From: Tsuneonella sp. CC-YZS046 | GTDB taxonomy: Bacteria > Pseudomonadota > Alphaproteobacteria > Sphingomonadales > Sphingomonadaceae | DNA: 64,000 bases | NCBI RefSeq assembly: GCF_035581365.1 | Contig: NZ_CP141590.1 | Span: 1,674,001-1,738,000 of the forward strand | Direction: 5' to 3' | Shown here: positions 1 through 8,806 of the stretch, in pieces | How the letters are laid out: the number at the start of each line of letters is the position of its first letter | How positions within the stretch are numbered: position 1 is the first letter of the stretch | Made by a program: the position numbers and the translations under genes | Notes under the pieces: generated by a model | Databases searched by the model: none | Told to the model about the DNA's origin: nothing | The model's input: only the letters and a program-made list of their open reading frames with translations

Positions 1-97
1 GCCTCTTGCTCTCCCCGCGCTGCACGCCAGCCATGGCGGATGCTGGCTCCGGCCCGCCGAGGGGGAAACGCGCGCGGTGGGCAAGGGAGAGGCGATC

Positions 98-2767
98 ATG
101 GCGGCGGCGGATACGCCTCGGCTGATCCTCAACGCCCCGCTGGTGGCGGCGCGGCTGGGCTATCCCGATCTTTCCGGGCTGGACCTGCTGGAGTTGTTCG
201 CCTTCATCCATCCCGCCCGCTTCGTGGTGCCGACGCCCAAGGGGTTGGCCCATGCGCTGGGGCTGCCCGAAGCCGAAACGGACGATGCCGTGCCCGGCCT
301 GTTGCAGGAGGCGGCGGGCGCGCTGCTCGCCACCTGCGAAAGCGACGGATGGGAGGAACGGGAAGGCGCCTGGAGCGCGCTGCAATCGCTGGCCAGGCTG
401 CGCTGGCCCTGGGCGCAGGTTCTTGCCCCCCATATCCGCCGCCCGGACCGCGCCGAGAAATGGCTGTTCTCCCGCCTGCCGGAATGGGAGGAAGCGCCCG
501 AGCGCCCGCAACCAGCCCAGGTCACGCTCGCGGATGAGGAGATCGAGGCGCGGCTGGATCGCCTGACCGGCGACGGTGCGGAACGGCGCGAGGGCCAGCG
601 CGACTATGCGCGCAACGCCGCCCGGATCTTCGGCCCGCGCCAGAGCCGCCATGCCCCCAACCTGCTTCTCTCCCAGGCAGGCACCGGCATCGGCAAGACG
701 CTGGGCTATCTCGCCCCGGCCTCGCTTTGGGCGGAACGGGCGCAGGGCACGGTATGGGTCTCGACCTATACCAAGAACCTGCAGCGCCAGCTTCGCCGCG
801 AAAGCCGCCGCGCCTTTCCCGAAGCGGAAGGGAAAGGGGAGCCGGCGCGGGTCGTGGTGCGCAAGGGGCGCGAGAACTATCTCTGCCTGCTCAATCTGGA
901 GGACGCGCTGCAGGGCGGCTTCGGCGGCAGGGCCGCGATCCTCGCCCAGCTGGTCGCACGCTGGGCCGCCTATAGCCGGGACGGGGACATGATCGGCGGC
1001 GATCTGCCGGGCTGGCTGGGCACGCTGTTCCGCAATCGCGCCGTCCGCTCGCTCACCGACCAGCGCGGCGAATGCGTCTATGCGGGCTGCCCGCATTACC
1101 GGAAATGCTTCATCGAACGGGCGGCGCGGGCCAGCGCCCAGGCCGATCTGGTGATCGCCAATCATGCGCTGGTGATGATAAACGCCGCGCGCGGGCGGGA
1201 CCCGGCGCAGCGCCCCACCCGCATCATCTTCGACGAGGGCCATCATCTGTTCGACGCGGCGGATTCGACCTTCGCGGCCGCGCTGACCGGGGCCGAGACG
1301 ATCGAATTGCGGCGATGGATTGTCGGCCCGGAACGCGGCACGCGCGGCAGGCGGCGGGGCCTCTCGGCCCGGCTGGCCGATGTCGCCAGCTATGACGAAG
1401 CGGGCGCGCGGGCGATCGCCGCCGCGCTCGAAGCGGCGCAGGCCCTGCCCTCGGACGGCTGGCTGCAACGCCTGCATGACGGTGCTCCCTCCGGCCCGAT
1501 CGAGGCCTTGCTCGGCGCGGTAAGGGCCATCGCCTATGCACGCGACGAAAGCGGGGGGCAGGAAGCGGGCTACGGGATCGAGACGGAGGCGGCCCAGCTC
1601 GACGGCAATTTCATGGAGCTGGCCGGGCAGGCGCAGCTTGCGCTCGCCGCCTTGCGCCATCCGCTGATCCGGCTCGGCGTGCGGCTGGACGCGCTGCTGG
1701 AAGATCCGCCGGACTGGCTGGACGGCCCCGATAGTAACTTTGGGGGCCGCGCGCGAATCGAGGGCGCGCGGCATTCGCTGGCCTGGCGGATCGACACCCT
1801 CTCCGCCTGGGAGGCGCTGCTGGAAAGGATCGGCGGAGCATCCGGCGAAGGGGAGGTGGAATCCCGGTTCGTCGACTGGCTGGCGGTGGACCGCTCCGAC
1901 GCGCGCGAATACGACGTGGGCATCCAGCGGCGCTGGCTCGATCCCACGCAGCCGCTGGCGCAGGTAGTGCTGGAACCGGCCCATGGGGTGATGCTGACCA
2001 GCGCCACGCTGTGCGAACGCGGCCCGGCGGGGGAGGACTGGCAAACCGCCATCGCCCGCAGCGGCGCCGCGCATCTGGAAACCGCGCCGATGCTCGCCAG
2101 CGCGGACAGCCCGTTCGATTACGCCAGCCAGGCCGAGGTGCTGATCGTCACCGATGTGAAGCGGGGCGACATTCCTGCGCTGGCGGGTGCCTATGCGCGG
2201 CTGATCGAGGCCGCGCAGGGCGGCGTGCTGGGCCTGTTCACCGCGATCCGGCGCCTGCGCGCGGTGCATGGGCGGATCGTGGACCGCCTCGCCCGCGCCG
2301 GGCTGCCGCTCTACGCCCAGCATGTCGACCCGATCGACACCGGCACGCTGGTGGACATCTTCCGGGACGATCCGCGCGCCTCGCTGCTGGGCACCGACGC
2401 GCTGCGCGACGGGGTCGACGTGCCCGGCCACTCCCTCCGCTGCGTGGTGATGGAGCAGGTGCCGTGGCCCAAGCCCTCCATCCTGCATCGCGCGCGCCGG
2501 GCCGCCAACGGCGGTTCCGCCTATGACGACCGGATCATCCGCGCGCGGCTGGCGCAGGGGTTCGGCCGCCTGATCCGGGGCAAGGACGACCGGGGTCATT
2601 TCATCGTCCTGTCCGCCGCGTTCCCCAGCCGGCTGCTGTCCGCCTTTCCCCCAGGCACCCCTGTCTTGCGATTGACACTGGACGAGGCTTTACAACGGGT
2701 CGCCGCCAGTGTTTGCTTGTCGGGCGAGCCGCGGCTGCACGAGCCAGCCGGGCAGGATGAAGGATAG
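98..2767 (+). CDS. ATP-dependent DNA helicase, DinG/XPD-like (Fe-S superfamily 2)
   Basis: An 889-residue helicase of the DinG/XPD type, expected to unwind DNA or DNA-RNA structures during repair. Visible motifs are a Walker A GTGIGKT near residue 195-201, a DEGH (DEAH-type) box near residue 378, and four cysteines (one in NYLCL near 262, three in CVYAGCPHYRKC near 326-337) placed as in the Fe-S cluster of DinG/XPD. The C-terminal helicase part carries the GFGRLIRG motif that contacts ATP. I chose the ATG at 98 because GGGAGAGG lies just upstream; a GTG at 77 is in frame. The stop overlaps the start of the next gene by 11 bp, so the two are probably co-transcribed. The family is clear; the exact DinG versus YoaA type is not. 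Confidence 0.88.
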   Translation: MAAADTPRLILNAPLVAARLGYPDLSGLDLLELFAFIHPARFVVPTPKGLAHALGLPEAETDDAVPGLLQEAAGALLATCESDGWEEREGAWSALQSLARLRWPWAQVLAPHIRRPDRAEKWLFSRLPEWEEAPERPQPAQVTLADEEIEARLDRLTGDGAERREGQRDYARNAARIFGPRQSRHAPNLLLSQAGTGIGKTLGYLAPASLWAERAQGTVWVSTYTKNLQRQLRRESRRAFPEAEGKGEPARVVVRKGRENYLCLLNLEDALQGGFGGRAAILAQLVARWAAYSRDGDMIGGDLPGWLGTLFRNRAVRSLTDQRGECVYAGCPHYRKCFIERAARASAQADLVIANHALVMINAARGRDPAQRPTRIIFDEGHHLFDAADSTFAAALTGAETIELRRWIVGPERGTRGRRRGLSARLADVASYDEAGARAIAAALEAAQALPSDGWLQRLHDGAPSGPIEALLGAVRAIAYARDESGGQEAGYGIETEAAQLDGNFMELAGQAQLALAALRHPLIRLGVRLDALLEDPPDWLDGPDSNFGGRARIEGARHSLAWRIDTLSAWEALLERIGGASGEGEVESRFVDWLAVDRSDAREYDVGIQRRWLDPTQPLAQVVLEPAHGVMLTSATLCERGPAGEDWQTAIARSGAAHLETAPMLASADSPFDYASQAEVLIVTDVKRGDIPALAGAYARLIEAAQGGVLGLFTAIRRLRAVHGRIVDRLARAGLPLYAQHVDPIDTGTLVDIFRDDPRASLLGTDALRDGVDVPGHSLRCVVMEQVPWPKPSILHRARRAANGGSAYDDRIIRARLAQGFGRLIRGKDDRGHFIVLSAAFPSRLLSAFPPGTPVLRLTLDEALQRVAASVCLSGEPRLHEPAGQDEG

Positions 2768-3326
2768 TGTCGTTCGCGTGAAACTGCTGGGTCTGTTCCG
2801 TCATGCCAAATCCTCGTGGGAGGATATGGGCGTCCGTGATTTCGATCGCGCACTCAACGCCCGTGGGCAAAAGGGCGCGGCGCTGATGGGCCGGCACATC
2901 GCCGAATATGATGTGAAGTGGGGGCAGGTCATCGCCAGCCCCGCGACCCGCGTGCGCGCCACGATCGACAGCGCCATCGAAGCGGCCGGCCGCTGCCCGC
3001 CCATCCTGTGGGACGAGCGGGTCTATCTCGCCAGCTCCGAAACCCTGATCGACATCCTGCGCGAGAAGGGCGACGACAGCGAGGCCATTCTGCTGTGCGG
3101 CCATAATCCGGGGCTGCAGGAACTGGTGTTCGACCTGGTGCGGGAAGACGGGGCGAATCCGCTGCTGGACAAGGTGGCCGGCAAGTTTCCCACCGCCGCC
3201 TTTGCCGTCATCAAGCTCGATATCCAGAGCTGGTCCGAGCTGGATCTGCATTGCGGCGAACTGGTGCATCTTGCCCGCCCGCGCGACCTGGACGCCAGCC
3301 TGGGCCCGGAAACGGTCGACCACTAG
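2757..3326 (+). CDS. SixA-like histidine phosphatase
   Basis: A 189-residue member of the histidine phosphatase (phosphoglycerate mutase-like) superfamily, SixA branch, which removes phosphate from phosphohistidine in phosphorelay proteins. The catalytic RHAK motif (RHG in other branches) is at residues 15-18 and the second histidine sits in CGHNPG near residue 116. The SSWEDMG stretch after RHAK is typical of the short SixA group. The start at 2757 overlaps the helicase stop; a GTG at 2778 would also keep the whole domain. The link to the helicase is only co-transcription. The substrate is unknown, and no histidine kinase is nearby. Confidence 0.85.
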   Translation: MKDSVVRVKLLGLFRHAKSSWEDMGVRDFDRALNARGQKGAALMGRHIAEYDVKWGQVIASPATRVRATIDSAIEAAGRCPPILWDERVYLASSETLIDILREKGDDSEAILLCGHNPGLQELVFDLVREDGANPLLDKVAGKFPTAAFAVIKLDIQSWSELDLHCGELVHLARPRDLDASLGPETVDH

Positions 3327-3411
3327 GGTCAGGACCATCGGCGCGAGGTCCGGGGCCGGGATTTCGCGAAGGCCTGTTCTTCGCCCTTGGCCCCTTCACT
3401 CCCCAGCCCAT

Positions 3412-4428
3412 TCACCCCGCCTGCTTGCGGGCATGGAACGCGGGATGGCTTTCGGCCAAGAGGCCGCGCGTCGGGCCGCTCAGGGCATGCGCCAGCGCCG
3501 AAGTTGACACTGTTGACACGGTTCCGGGATGCCTGTTCTCCGTGATTTCCGAGCCAGCAGGTGCCGCCACCTGCTTCGAAATCACTCCGGGATCAAAAAC
3601 CCGGTGGTCTTCGTCCGGTGAGGATTGGGCGGGCGTGGATCGAGCGGGCGGAGTTTGGGTAGGCGTGGATTGGGCTGGCGGCGGCTCTGCGGACGCTGGC
3701 TCTACGGACGATGGCCTGTGCGGTGTGGCATCGACCAGCCCGTCCACCGTGGCGCAGGCCCGGGCGAACCAGCCGTCCCATTGCGCTTCCATCTCGTCCC
3801 GCGCCGCCTCTCCGGCCGCCACGATGGCGCCCGCCCGCGCATCATGCGCGTCCTCATCCCCGGGCCAGTCTTCTCCCTGCTCCGGCTCCCCTTCCTCATA
3901 CAGTAGCCAGTCCTGCGCATCCGCCGCCGCCTCGTCCCCCGCTTCGGCCCGCCCCATCGGCAGCGCCTCGTCCCCGCCCGCCAGTTCCTCGGGAAAGCGC
4001 TCCCCGGCGATCAGCGCCAGGATCTCGTCGAACCGCCCCGCATCCTCGGGGGCCTGCCCGTCCTCTTCCACCAGCCGGTCGAGCCGCGCCAGATGCGCCA
4101 GCAGCAGCCGCGTGTCATATTGCATCCGTGTGCCGACCTCTTCCCCGCGATGGAACACCGGCTGCTCCACCCCGTCGAGTGCCCGGGTCGCCAGCACCTG
4201 CTCGCTGCTGTCGCGCGCCAGCACCAGCGCCGCCGCCCAGCCCCGCGCGAACAGCGTATCGCGCCGCCGCAGCCGATAGGCCGCCTCGGCCGAAAGCCCG
4301 ACCCGGGCGCAGGCCGCCCGGACATTGCCCTTGACCGAGAGATGATCGAGAAACCGCGCCATCGCCTGCGGCGTCCAGCCGCGCGAAGGCAGGGGAATGG
4401 AGTGGGGAATGGTGTGATGCCCGGACAT
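3412..4428 (-). CDS. unknown protein with N-terminal HTH-like segment
   Basis: A 338-residue protein that I do not recognise as a named family. The N-terminal 60 residues (GWTPQAMARFLDHL, then VRAACARVGLSAEAAYRLRR) look like the helix-turn-helix region of phage terminase small subunits or similar DNA-binding proteins. The middle is acidic and alanine-rich. Residues around 245-270 form a Pro/Ser/Thr/Gln-rich low-complexity stretch (STPTQTPP, STPAQSSP). No signal peptide or membrane segment is seen. It faces the sixA-like gene convergently, and its upstream side borders repeat copy 1. Codon usage matches the neighbours, so it is probably a real gene. Function cannot be assigned. Confidence 0.75.
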   Translation of the reverse strand: MSGHHTIPHSIPLPSRGWTPQAMARFLDHLSVKGNVRAACARVGLSAEAAYRLRRRDTLFARGWAAALVLARDSSEQVLATRALDGVEQPVFHRGEEVGTRMQYDTRLLLAHLARLDRLVEEDGQAPEDAGRFDEILALIAGERFPEELAGGDEALPMGRAEAGDEAAADAQDWLLYEEGEPEQGEDWPGDEDAHDARAGAIVAAGEAARDEMEAQWDGWFARACATVDGLVDATPHRPSSVEPASAEPPPAQSTPTQTPPARSTPAQSSPDEDHRVFDPGVISKQVAAPAGSEITENRHPGTVSTVSTSALAHALSGPTRGLLAESHPAFHARKQAG

Positions 4429-4485
4429 GATTCGCTGCTCCTCACAAGAACAAAAGGCGAATCACACCCACTATGCACATAGCCC

Positions 4486-4626
4486 CCTGTAGGACAGCGG
4501 TTTCGGATAAACCGCGCCCTGCATTGTTGCCCTCCTTCCCGTCATGCCAGCGCAGGCTGGCATCTCTTTCAGCAATGTGCCGCGCCACTCACAACGATCC
4601 CAGCTTTCGCTGGGATGACGAAGGGA
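4486..4626 (+). repeat. composite structured intergenic repeat, copy 1
   Basis: The left half contains GGACAGCGGTTTCGG followed by AAACCGCGCCCTGCATTG, which forms a small hairpin (GCGGTTT/AAACCGC). The right half, 4541-4619, is a 79 bp imperfect palindrome made of two facing REP-like units, GTCATGCCAGCGCAGGCTGG and CCCAGCTTTCGCTGGGATGAC. The same two-part arrangement recurs in the same orientation at 5512-5639, and the palindrome alone recurs at 44314-44392. It fills most of the 231 bp between the genes at 4428 and 4660. The architecture resembles REP/BIME elements. Confidence 0.8.
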
Positions 4627-4659
4627 AAGCGCGGGAAGGACATGGCAACCAGGCGGGGG

Positions 4660-5151
4660 TCAGCGGCTCTGGCGCGCCAAGAGGGCTTCGCACTCTTTTT
4701 CGGCCTCTCCGATCAACGCGACCGAACGCCTGGCCGCATTCTCTTCATTCGCACCCGGAGATTCGGCCCAACGCCTGATAGCCCTTATCGCGCCCATGCC
4801 GGAGCCTGTGATTCTCAGGCAGGCCGTCTCGGCCGGCTCCTTCAGGCCGAGATCGAGAAGCGCGAGCCTGTCGGCAATGCAGGTATCCATTCCCTGCTCG
4901 GCCATCCCGAGCACGGCGGATTTGTCGGCAGCCGTTTCGCCCGCCAGTTTCATCATGGTGCTGGCGAAGCCCACGCACGTCCTGCTCGCTTCCAGAATAT
5001 CGTCGAATCTGCCGCCGCCCGCGCGAGACGGTGGAGCCGGCGCGGATTCCGCCTCCTCGACCGTAGCCGTGTCGCTTTCAGGGGGATGGGCCGTTTTCGG
5101 GCTTCCGCCGCATCCGGTCAAAATCAGTGCCCCCAACAAGACCAGACGCAT
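4660..5151 (-). CDS. small lipoprotein of unknown function
   Basis: A 163-residue protein starting MRLVLLGALILTGCGGS, a lipoprotein signal peptide with a lipobox cysteine at residue 14, so it is probably anchored in the cell envelope. The mature part begins with an acidic/proline-rich linker (PPESDTATVEEAESAPAPP) and then has an all-alpha-looking domain with four cysteines (TCVGF, DTCIAD, TACLRI, KECEAL). The start at 5151 is supported by GGAG seven bases upstream on the minus strand; an in-frame start 48 bp further up would spoil the signal peptide. It is divergent from the XRE regulator at 5208, with a 15 bp tandem repeat in the shared 56 bp gap. Function unknown. Confidence 0.72.
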   Translation of the reverse strand: MRLVLLGALILTGCGGSPKTAHPPESDTATVEEAESAPAPPSRAGGGRFDDILEASRTCVGFASTMMKLAGETAADKSAVLGMAEQGMDTCIADRLALLDLGLKEPAETACLRITGSGMGAIRAIRRWAESPGANEENAARRSVALIGEAEKECEALLARQSR

Positions 5152-5160
5152 AATGACTCC

Positions 5161-5190
5161 ATATGGAAAAACGGCATATGGAGTAACGGC
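5161..5190. promoter_or_regulatory. tandem 15 bp repeat in divergent promoter, candidate XRE operator
   Basis: Two adjacent 15-mers, ATATGGAAAAACGGC and ATATGGAGTAACGGC, differ at two positions and sit between the divergent lipoprotein and XRE genes. The first copy also overlaps the palindrome CCATATGG at 5159-5166. Their place in the only intergenic space of the pair makes them a candidate binding site for the XRE protein at 5208. This is inferred; no experimental motif is known to me. Confidence 0.5.
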
Positions 5191-5207
5191 ATTTACCAAT
5201 CCGGTCG

Positions 5208-5450
5208 ATGCCCAAAACCATCTTCACCGGAGATAACCGCACAGTGGTGGAAGCGCTCAGGCAAGCGCGCCTGCAGGCGGGGCTGAAGCAAGCGGAACTG
5301 GCCGCCCGCATCGGCAAGGATCAAAGCTGGGTCAGCCTGGTCGAAGGCTCGCAGCGCCGCGTGGATGTGGTGGAATTCATCGAGATCGCAAAAGCGCTCG
5401 ATGTCGATCCGGTGAAACTGCTGCGCGAGATTTTGGGGCGGCTGGGTTAG
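5208..5450 (+). CDS. XRE-family helix-turn-helix regulator
   Basis: An 80-residue single-domain Cro/CI-type DNA-binding protein. The helix-turn-helix is AGLKQAELAARIGKDQSWVS at about residues 25-44, followed by LVEGSQRRVDVVEFIEIAKA, the usual helices 4-5 of the XRE fold. There is no effector domain, so it probably acts as a small repressor or antitoxin-like regulator. It is divergent from the lipoprotein gene, and the tandem repeat in their shared gap is the likely operator. Both genes lie between two direct repeats (4486 and 5512). The target is inferred from position only. Confidence 0.85.
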   Translation: MPKTIFTGDNRTVVEALRQARLQAGLKQAELAARIGKDQSWVSLVEGSQRRVDVVEFIEIAKALDVDPVKLLREILGRLG

Positions 5451-5511
5451 CCTTGGGCACGTCCAACTCTGAATCGAGCCGGCACCTGCAATTCTTTCCC
5501 TAAGGCTCCGG

Positions 5512-5639
5512 CCTGCAGGACAGCGGTTTTCGGACAAGCCGCGCCCTGCATTGTCGCATCCCCTCGTCATTCCCGCGAAAGCGGGAAGCCAGAGGGAGTT
5601 TGAACTGGCTCCCCGTTTGCAGGGGGGGATGACGAAGGA
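5512..5639 (+). repeat. composite structured intergenic repeat, copy 2
   Basis: Same orientation and order as the copy at 4486-4626. It has the hairpin part GGACAGCGGTTTTCGG with AAGCCGCGCCCTGCATTG, then two facing REP-like units, TCATTCCCGCGAAAGCGGGA and GTTTGCAGGGGGGGATGAC, ending GACGAAGGA as in copy 1. The palindromic part (5566-5633) is 68 bp, shorter than the 79 bp of copies 1 and 3. It occupies most of the space between the XRE gene and the merR gene. Confidence 0.8.
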
Positions 5640-5648
5640 AAGGAACCC

Positions 5649-6020
5649 TCAGCGTTCCAGCGCGCGGGCGAGATCGCTGCGAATCGCGCTCAGCCTCGCG
5701 ACAACGTCCACCCCATCCTCGCGATCCGCGGCAGGCTCGTCTCCGGCGGGCGCGCCGCCCTTGAGCGCATTGCGCGCCCCGCGCAGCGTATAGCCTTCGC
5801 GATTGACCAGCCGGTCGATCGTTTCGACAAGGGCCACATCCTCGTTGCGGTAATAGCGCCGGCCGCCGCTGCGCTTGAGCGGACGCAGCATGGGGAACTG
5901 CTGTTCCCAATAGCGCAGCACATGGGTGGCTATGCCCAGCGCCCGCGAGACTTCGCCGATGGTCCGCAGCGCGCTGGCATCCTTCCCATCGTCGAAACGC
6001 GGTTCGGGCAACCCGCTCAT
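5649..6020 (-). CDS. MerR-family transcriptional regulator
   Basis: A 123-residue MerR-type regulator. The winged helix-turn-helix is [20 protein letters not shown] at about residues 20-39, followed by the wing motif SGGRRYYR. The C-terminal part is short and without the cysteines of metal-sensing MerR proteins. It overlaps the end of ihfA by 4 bp (ATGA), so it is the last gene of the rpmF-plsX-fabH-ihfA-merR series. A MerR gene directly after ihfA is a common arrangement in alphaproteobacteria. Its ligand and targets are unknown. Confidence 0.88.
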   Translation of the reverse strand: MSGLPEPRFDDGKDASALRTIGEVSRALGIATHVLRYWEQQFPMLRPLKRSGGRRYYRNEDVALVETIDRLVNREGYTLRGARNALKGGAPAGDEPAADREDGVDVVARLSAIRSDLARALER

Positions 6021-6316
6021 CCTTTGAGAATCCGGTCCTTCAGGATCTGGCTGGCGCGAAAGGTCATCACCCGGCGCGGCGTGATCGGCACTTCGACCCC
6101 GGTCTTGGGATTGCGGCCGATCCGTTCCTTCTTGTCCCTCAGCACAAAGGTTCCGAACCCGGAAATCTTGACGTTCTCGCCCTTTACCATCGCATCGGAC
6201 ATGTGATCGAGAATCGATTCCACCAGCGCCATCAATTCGGCCCGAGAAAAGCCCATCTTCCGATTGATGGTTTCCGCCAAATCTGCACGGGTGAGCGTAC
6301 CCACCGAACGCATCAT
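6017..6316 (-). CDS. ihfA: integration host factor subunit alpha
   Basis: A 99-residue HU/IHF-family DNA-bending protein. It starts [20 protein letters not shown], has [20 protein letters not shown] in the dimer core, and carries the DNA-intercalating arm motif [20 protein letters not shown]. With IHF beta (not in this window) it makes the heterodimer that sharply bends DNA in transcription, replication and recombination. The reading frame is open for 32 more codons upstream, but the domain begins at 6316, which also has GGGGAT upstream; the ATG at 6313 is equally possible. It lies between fabH and merR and overlaps merR by 4 bp. Confidence 0.93.
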   Translation of the reverse strand: MMRSVGTLTRADLAETINRKMGFSRAELMALVESILDHMSDAMVKGENVKISGFGTFVLRDKKERIGRNPKTGVEVPITPRRVMTFRASQILKDRILKG

Positions 6317-6408
6317 GCCGCTATCCCCTATTATGTTTGACCCCTGAGACTCAGGGTAAACAATTATGGCGGAATTACAACGATTCCGATGGATTTGCCA
6401 ACACCCGT

Positions 6409-7374
6409 TCAAATACGGACCAGCGAAGCGCCCCAGGTAAAACCTCCGCCCATCGCCTCCAGCATGACCAGATCGCCCTGCTTGATGCGGCCGTCGCGCG
6501 CCGCGAGATCGAATGCGAGCGGCACCGAGGCGGCGGAAGTGTTGGCGTGCCGGTCCACCGTCTTGACGATCTTTTCCATCGGCAGGCCTAGCTTCTTCGC
6601 GGTGGCGTCAAGGATTCGGGCGTTCGCCTGATGCGGCACCACCCAGTCGATCTCCGCCGGCTCGATCCCCGCTTCTTCCATCACTTCCTGCAGGACTTCG
6701 GCCAGTTTCACGACCGCATGGCGGAACACCTCGCGCCCCTTCATGCGCAGCTTGCCGACCGTCTGCGTGGTGGACGGCCCGCCGTCGACATAGAGCAGCT
6801 CGTTATGCGCGCCATCGGCATGGAGCCGGGTGACAAGCACGCCCGGCCCGTCCTCGGCCACCTCCTGCGCCTCCAGCACGAAGGCGCCCGCGCCATCGCC
6901 GAACAGCACGCAGGTGGTCCTGTCCTCCCAGTCCAGAATGCGGCTGAAGGTTTCCGCGCCGATCACCAGCGCCCGTTTGGCCATTCCTGTGCGGAGCATC
7001 GAATCGGCCACGGCCAGCGAATAGAGGAAGCCGGAACACACCGCCGCGACATCGAACGCCGCGCCGCCCTTGCAGCCGAGGGCGTGCTGCACCTGGGTGG
7101 CGGTAGACGGGAAGGTCTGGTCGGGGGTGGCGGTGGCAAGCACGATGAGGTCGATGCTGGCCGCATCCACGCCCGCGGATTCCAGCGCCCGCCGCGCGGC
7201 CTCGGTCGCGAGGCTGGACGTGGTTTCGCCATCCCCGGCGATGTAGCGCTGGCTGATGCCTGTCCGCTCCACGATCCATTCGTCGCTGGTATCCACCTGG
7301 GCGGCCAGTTCCGCATTGCTGACCACGCGCCTCGGCAAAGCCGAACCGCTACCACGAATGACGGAACGGATCAT
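6409..7374 (-). CDS. fabH: beta-ketoacyl-ACP synthase III
   Basis: A 321-residue FabH, the cytoplasmic enzyme that condenses acetyl-CoA with malonyl-ACP to start fatty acid synthesis. The catalytic triad is visible: Cys113 in AAVCSGF, His248 in VVPHQAN and Asn278 in [10 protein letters not shown]. The N-terminal [11 protein letters not shown] motif is diagnostic. Length is normal for the family. It overlaps plsX by 4 bp and is followed by ihfA after 92 bp, the standard rpmF-plsX-fabH-ihfA order of alphaproteobacteria. Confidence 0.97.
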   Translation of the reverse strand: MIRSVIRGSGSALPRRVVSNAELAAQVDTSDEWIVERTGISQRYIAGDGETTSSLATEAARRALESAGVDAASIDLIVLATATPDQTFPSTATQVQHALGCKGGAAFDVAAVCSGFLYSLAVADSMLRTGMAKRALVIGAETFSRILDWEDRTTCVLFGDGAGAFVLEAQEVAEDGPGVLVTRLHADGAHNELLYVDGGPSTTQTVGKLRMKGREVFRHAVVKLAEVLQEVMEEAGIEPAEIDWVVPHQANARILDATAKKLGLPMEKIVKTVDRHANTSAASVPLAFDLAARDGRIKQGDLVMLEAMGGGFTWGASLVRI

Positions 7375-8435
7375 GCCGCCGCGTCCCCTTCCTGTCCCTG
7401 AAAGCCTCTGAGATTGCCTTCCCCGAGTTCCGCGAGGTCGGCCGAAATACGTTCCGTCAGCCGCTCTTCCAGCAGGCGGGCGGTTACCGCGACGGCATTG
7501 GCGACGCCCAATGCATTGGCGCTGCCGTGGCTTTTCACCACCACGCCGTTCAGGCCAAGAAAGACGGCGCCATTGTGGTTGTTCGGATCGAGATGATGCT
7601 TGAGCAATTCGGTGGCCGGCCGCGAGATCAGGAAGCCGATCTTGGAGCGCAGCGAGCTCATGAAGCTGCGCTTCAGCAGGTCACCGACGAACCGCGCCGC
7701 GCCCTCCACCGCCTTGAGCGCGATATTGCCGGAAAATCCGTCGGTCACCACCACGTCGACATCGCCGCGATTGATCTTGTCCGCCTCGACGAAGCCGTCG
7801 AAGCTGAGCGCGAGGCCGGTGGCGGCGCGCAGTTGGGCGGCGGCGGCCTGGACCTGATCCGTACCCTTGATTTCCTCGGTCCCGATATTCAGCAGCCGCA
7901 CGCGCGGCGCCTCGCGGCCGGTCACGATCCGGGCATAGGCCGCGCCCATGATCGCGAACTGGACCAGGTTGCGGGCATCGCATTCGGTGTTCGCGCCGAG
8001 ATCGAGCATCACCACGTCGTTCTCGCCCAGCGTGGGCAGCAGCGCGGCCAGCGCCGGCCGGTCGATCCCCGGCATGGTCCGCAGGGCCATCTTCGACATG
8101 GCCATCAAGGCGCCGGTATTGCCCGCGCTGACGGCGGCCCCCGCAGCGCCCGATTTCACGGCGTTGATCGCCATTCCCATGGAAGTCGTCTTGGCCCGGC
8201 GCAGGGCCTGGGTGGGCTTTTCATCGCCGGACACGACATCGGCGGCGTGCAGGATTTCCGACGCGCCGCGCATATTGGGATGATTTTCGAGAGCGCGCTT
8301 TATGCGGTCCTCATCCCCGACCAGCAGGAACTTGAACCGATCGTGCCGGCGGCGGGCGAGAGCCGCGCCTTCCACCATCACGCGCACACCCTCGTCCCCG
8401 CCCATCGCATCGACGGCGATACGCGGCAAGGACAT
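7371..8435 (-). CDS. plsX: phosphate acyltransferase PlsX
   Basis: A 354-residue PlsX, which converts acyl-ACP to acyl-phosphate, the donor used by PlsY at the first step of phospholipid synthesis. It begins with the diagnostic [11 protein letters not shown] and contains the conserved [16 protein letters not shown] and [13 protein letters not shown] stretches. The C terminus is somewhat extended. It sits 25 bp after rpmF and overlaps fabH by 4 bp, so ribosomal protein L32, PlsX and FabH are likely co-expressed, linking membrane lipid supply with growth. Confidence 0.97.
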   Translation of the reverse strand: MSLPRIAVDAMGGDEGVRVMVEGAALARRRHDRFKFLLVGDEDRIKRALENHPNMRGASEILHAADVVSGDEKPTQALRRAKTTSMGMAINAVKSGAAGAAVSAGNTGALMAMSKMALRTMPGIDRPALAALLPTLGENDVVMLDLGANTECDARNLVQFAIMGAAYARIVTGREAPRVRLLNIGTEEIKGTDQVQAAAAQLRAATGLALSFDGFVEADKINRGDVDVVVTDGFSGNIALKAVEGAARFVGDLLKRSFMSSLRSKIGFLISRPATELLKHHLDPNNHNGAVFLGLNGVVVKSHGSANALGVANAVAVTARLLEERLTERISADLAELGEGNLRGFQGQEGDAAA

Positions 8436-8460
8436 TACGACGCTCTCCGGCTAATCGGGC

Positions 8461-8640
8461 TCAGAGCCCGACGGCGACGATCTCGCGCCCGTTGTAATGG
8501 CCGCAATGGGTGCAAAGATTGTGCGGGCGCTTCAGCTCGCCGCAATTCGAGCATTCGTGGAATGCTTCGACCTTGAGTCCATCATGGGACCGACGATTGC
8601 CCCGGCGATGAGGCGAAACTTTTCTCTTGGGGACAGCCAT
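8461..8640 (-). CDS. rpmF: 50S ribosomal protein L32
   Basis: A 59-codon gene encoding [20 protein letters not shown] at its start, the typical basic N terminus of L32, followed by two zinc-binding pairs, CSNCGE and CTHCGH. It ends GREIVAVGL. It binds 23S rRNA in the large subunit. The 166 bp upstream (8641-8806) hold no other gene and should carry the promoter for the rpmF-plsX-fabH-ihfA-merR operon; I do not see a clear consensus there. The start ATG is unambiguous from the family N terminus. Confidence 0.96.
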   Translation of the reverse strand: MAVPKRKVSPHRRGNRRSHDGLKVEAFHECSNCGELKRPHNLCTHCGHYNGREIVAVGL

Positions 8641-8806
8641 TGCGGCACCTGTTCCTGCAAAATCTTACGTGTTTGAAGCCGCCCTAGGCGATCACCCGGT
8701 GTTGCACAACCCCGAGGGGGAAGGCGCAGCACGGATTGGGCCAGCGGTGAAGGCGCGGCCTATAGCGATTTCTGCGCCGCTTGCAAGCACCCGTCACATG
8801 CAATGT

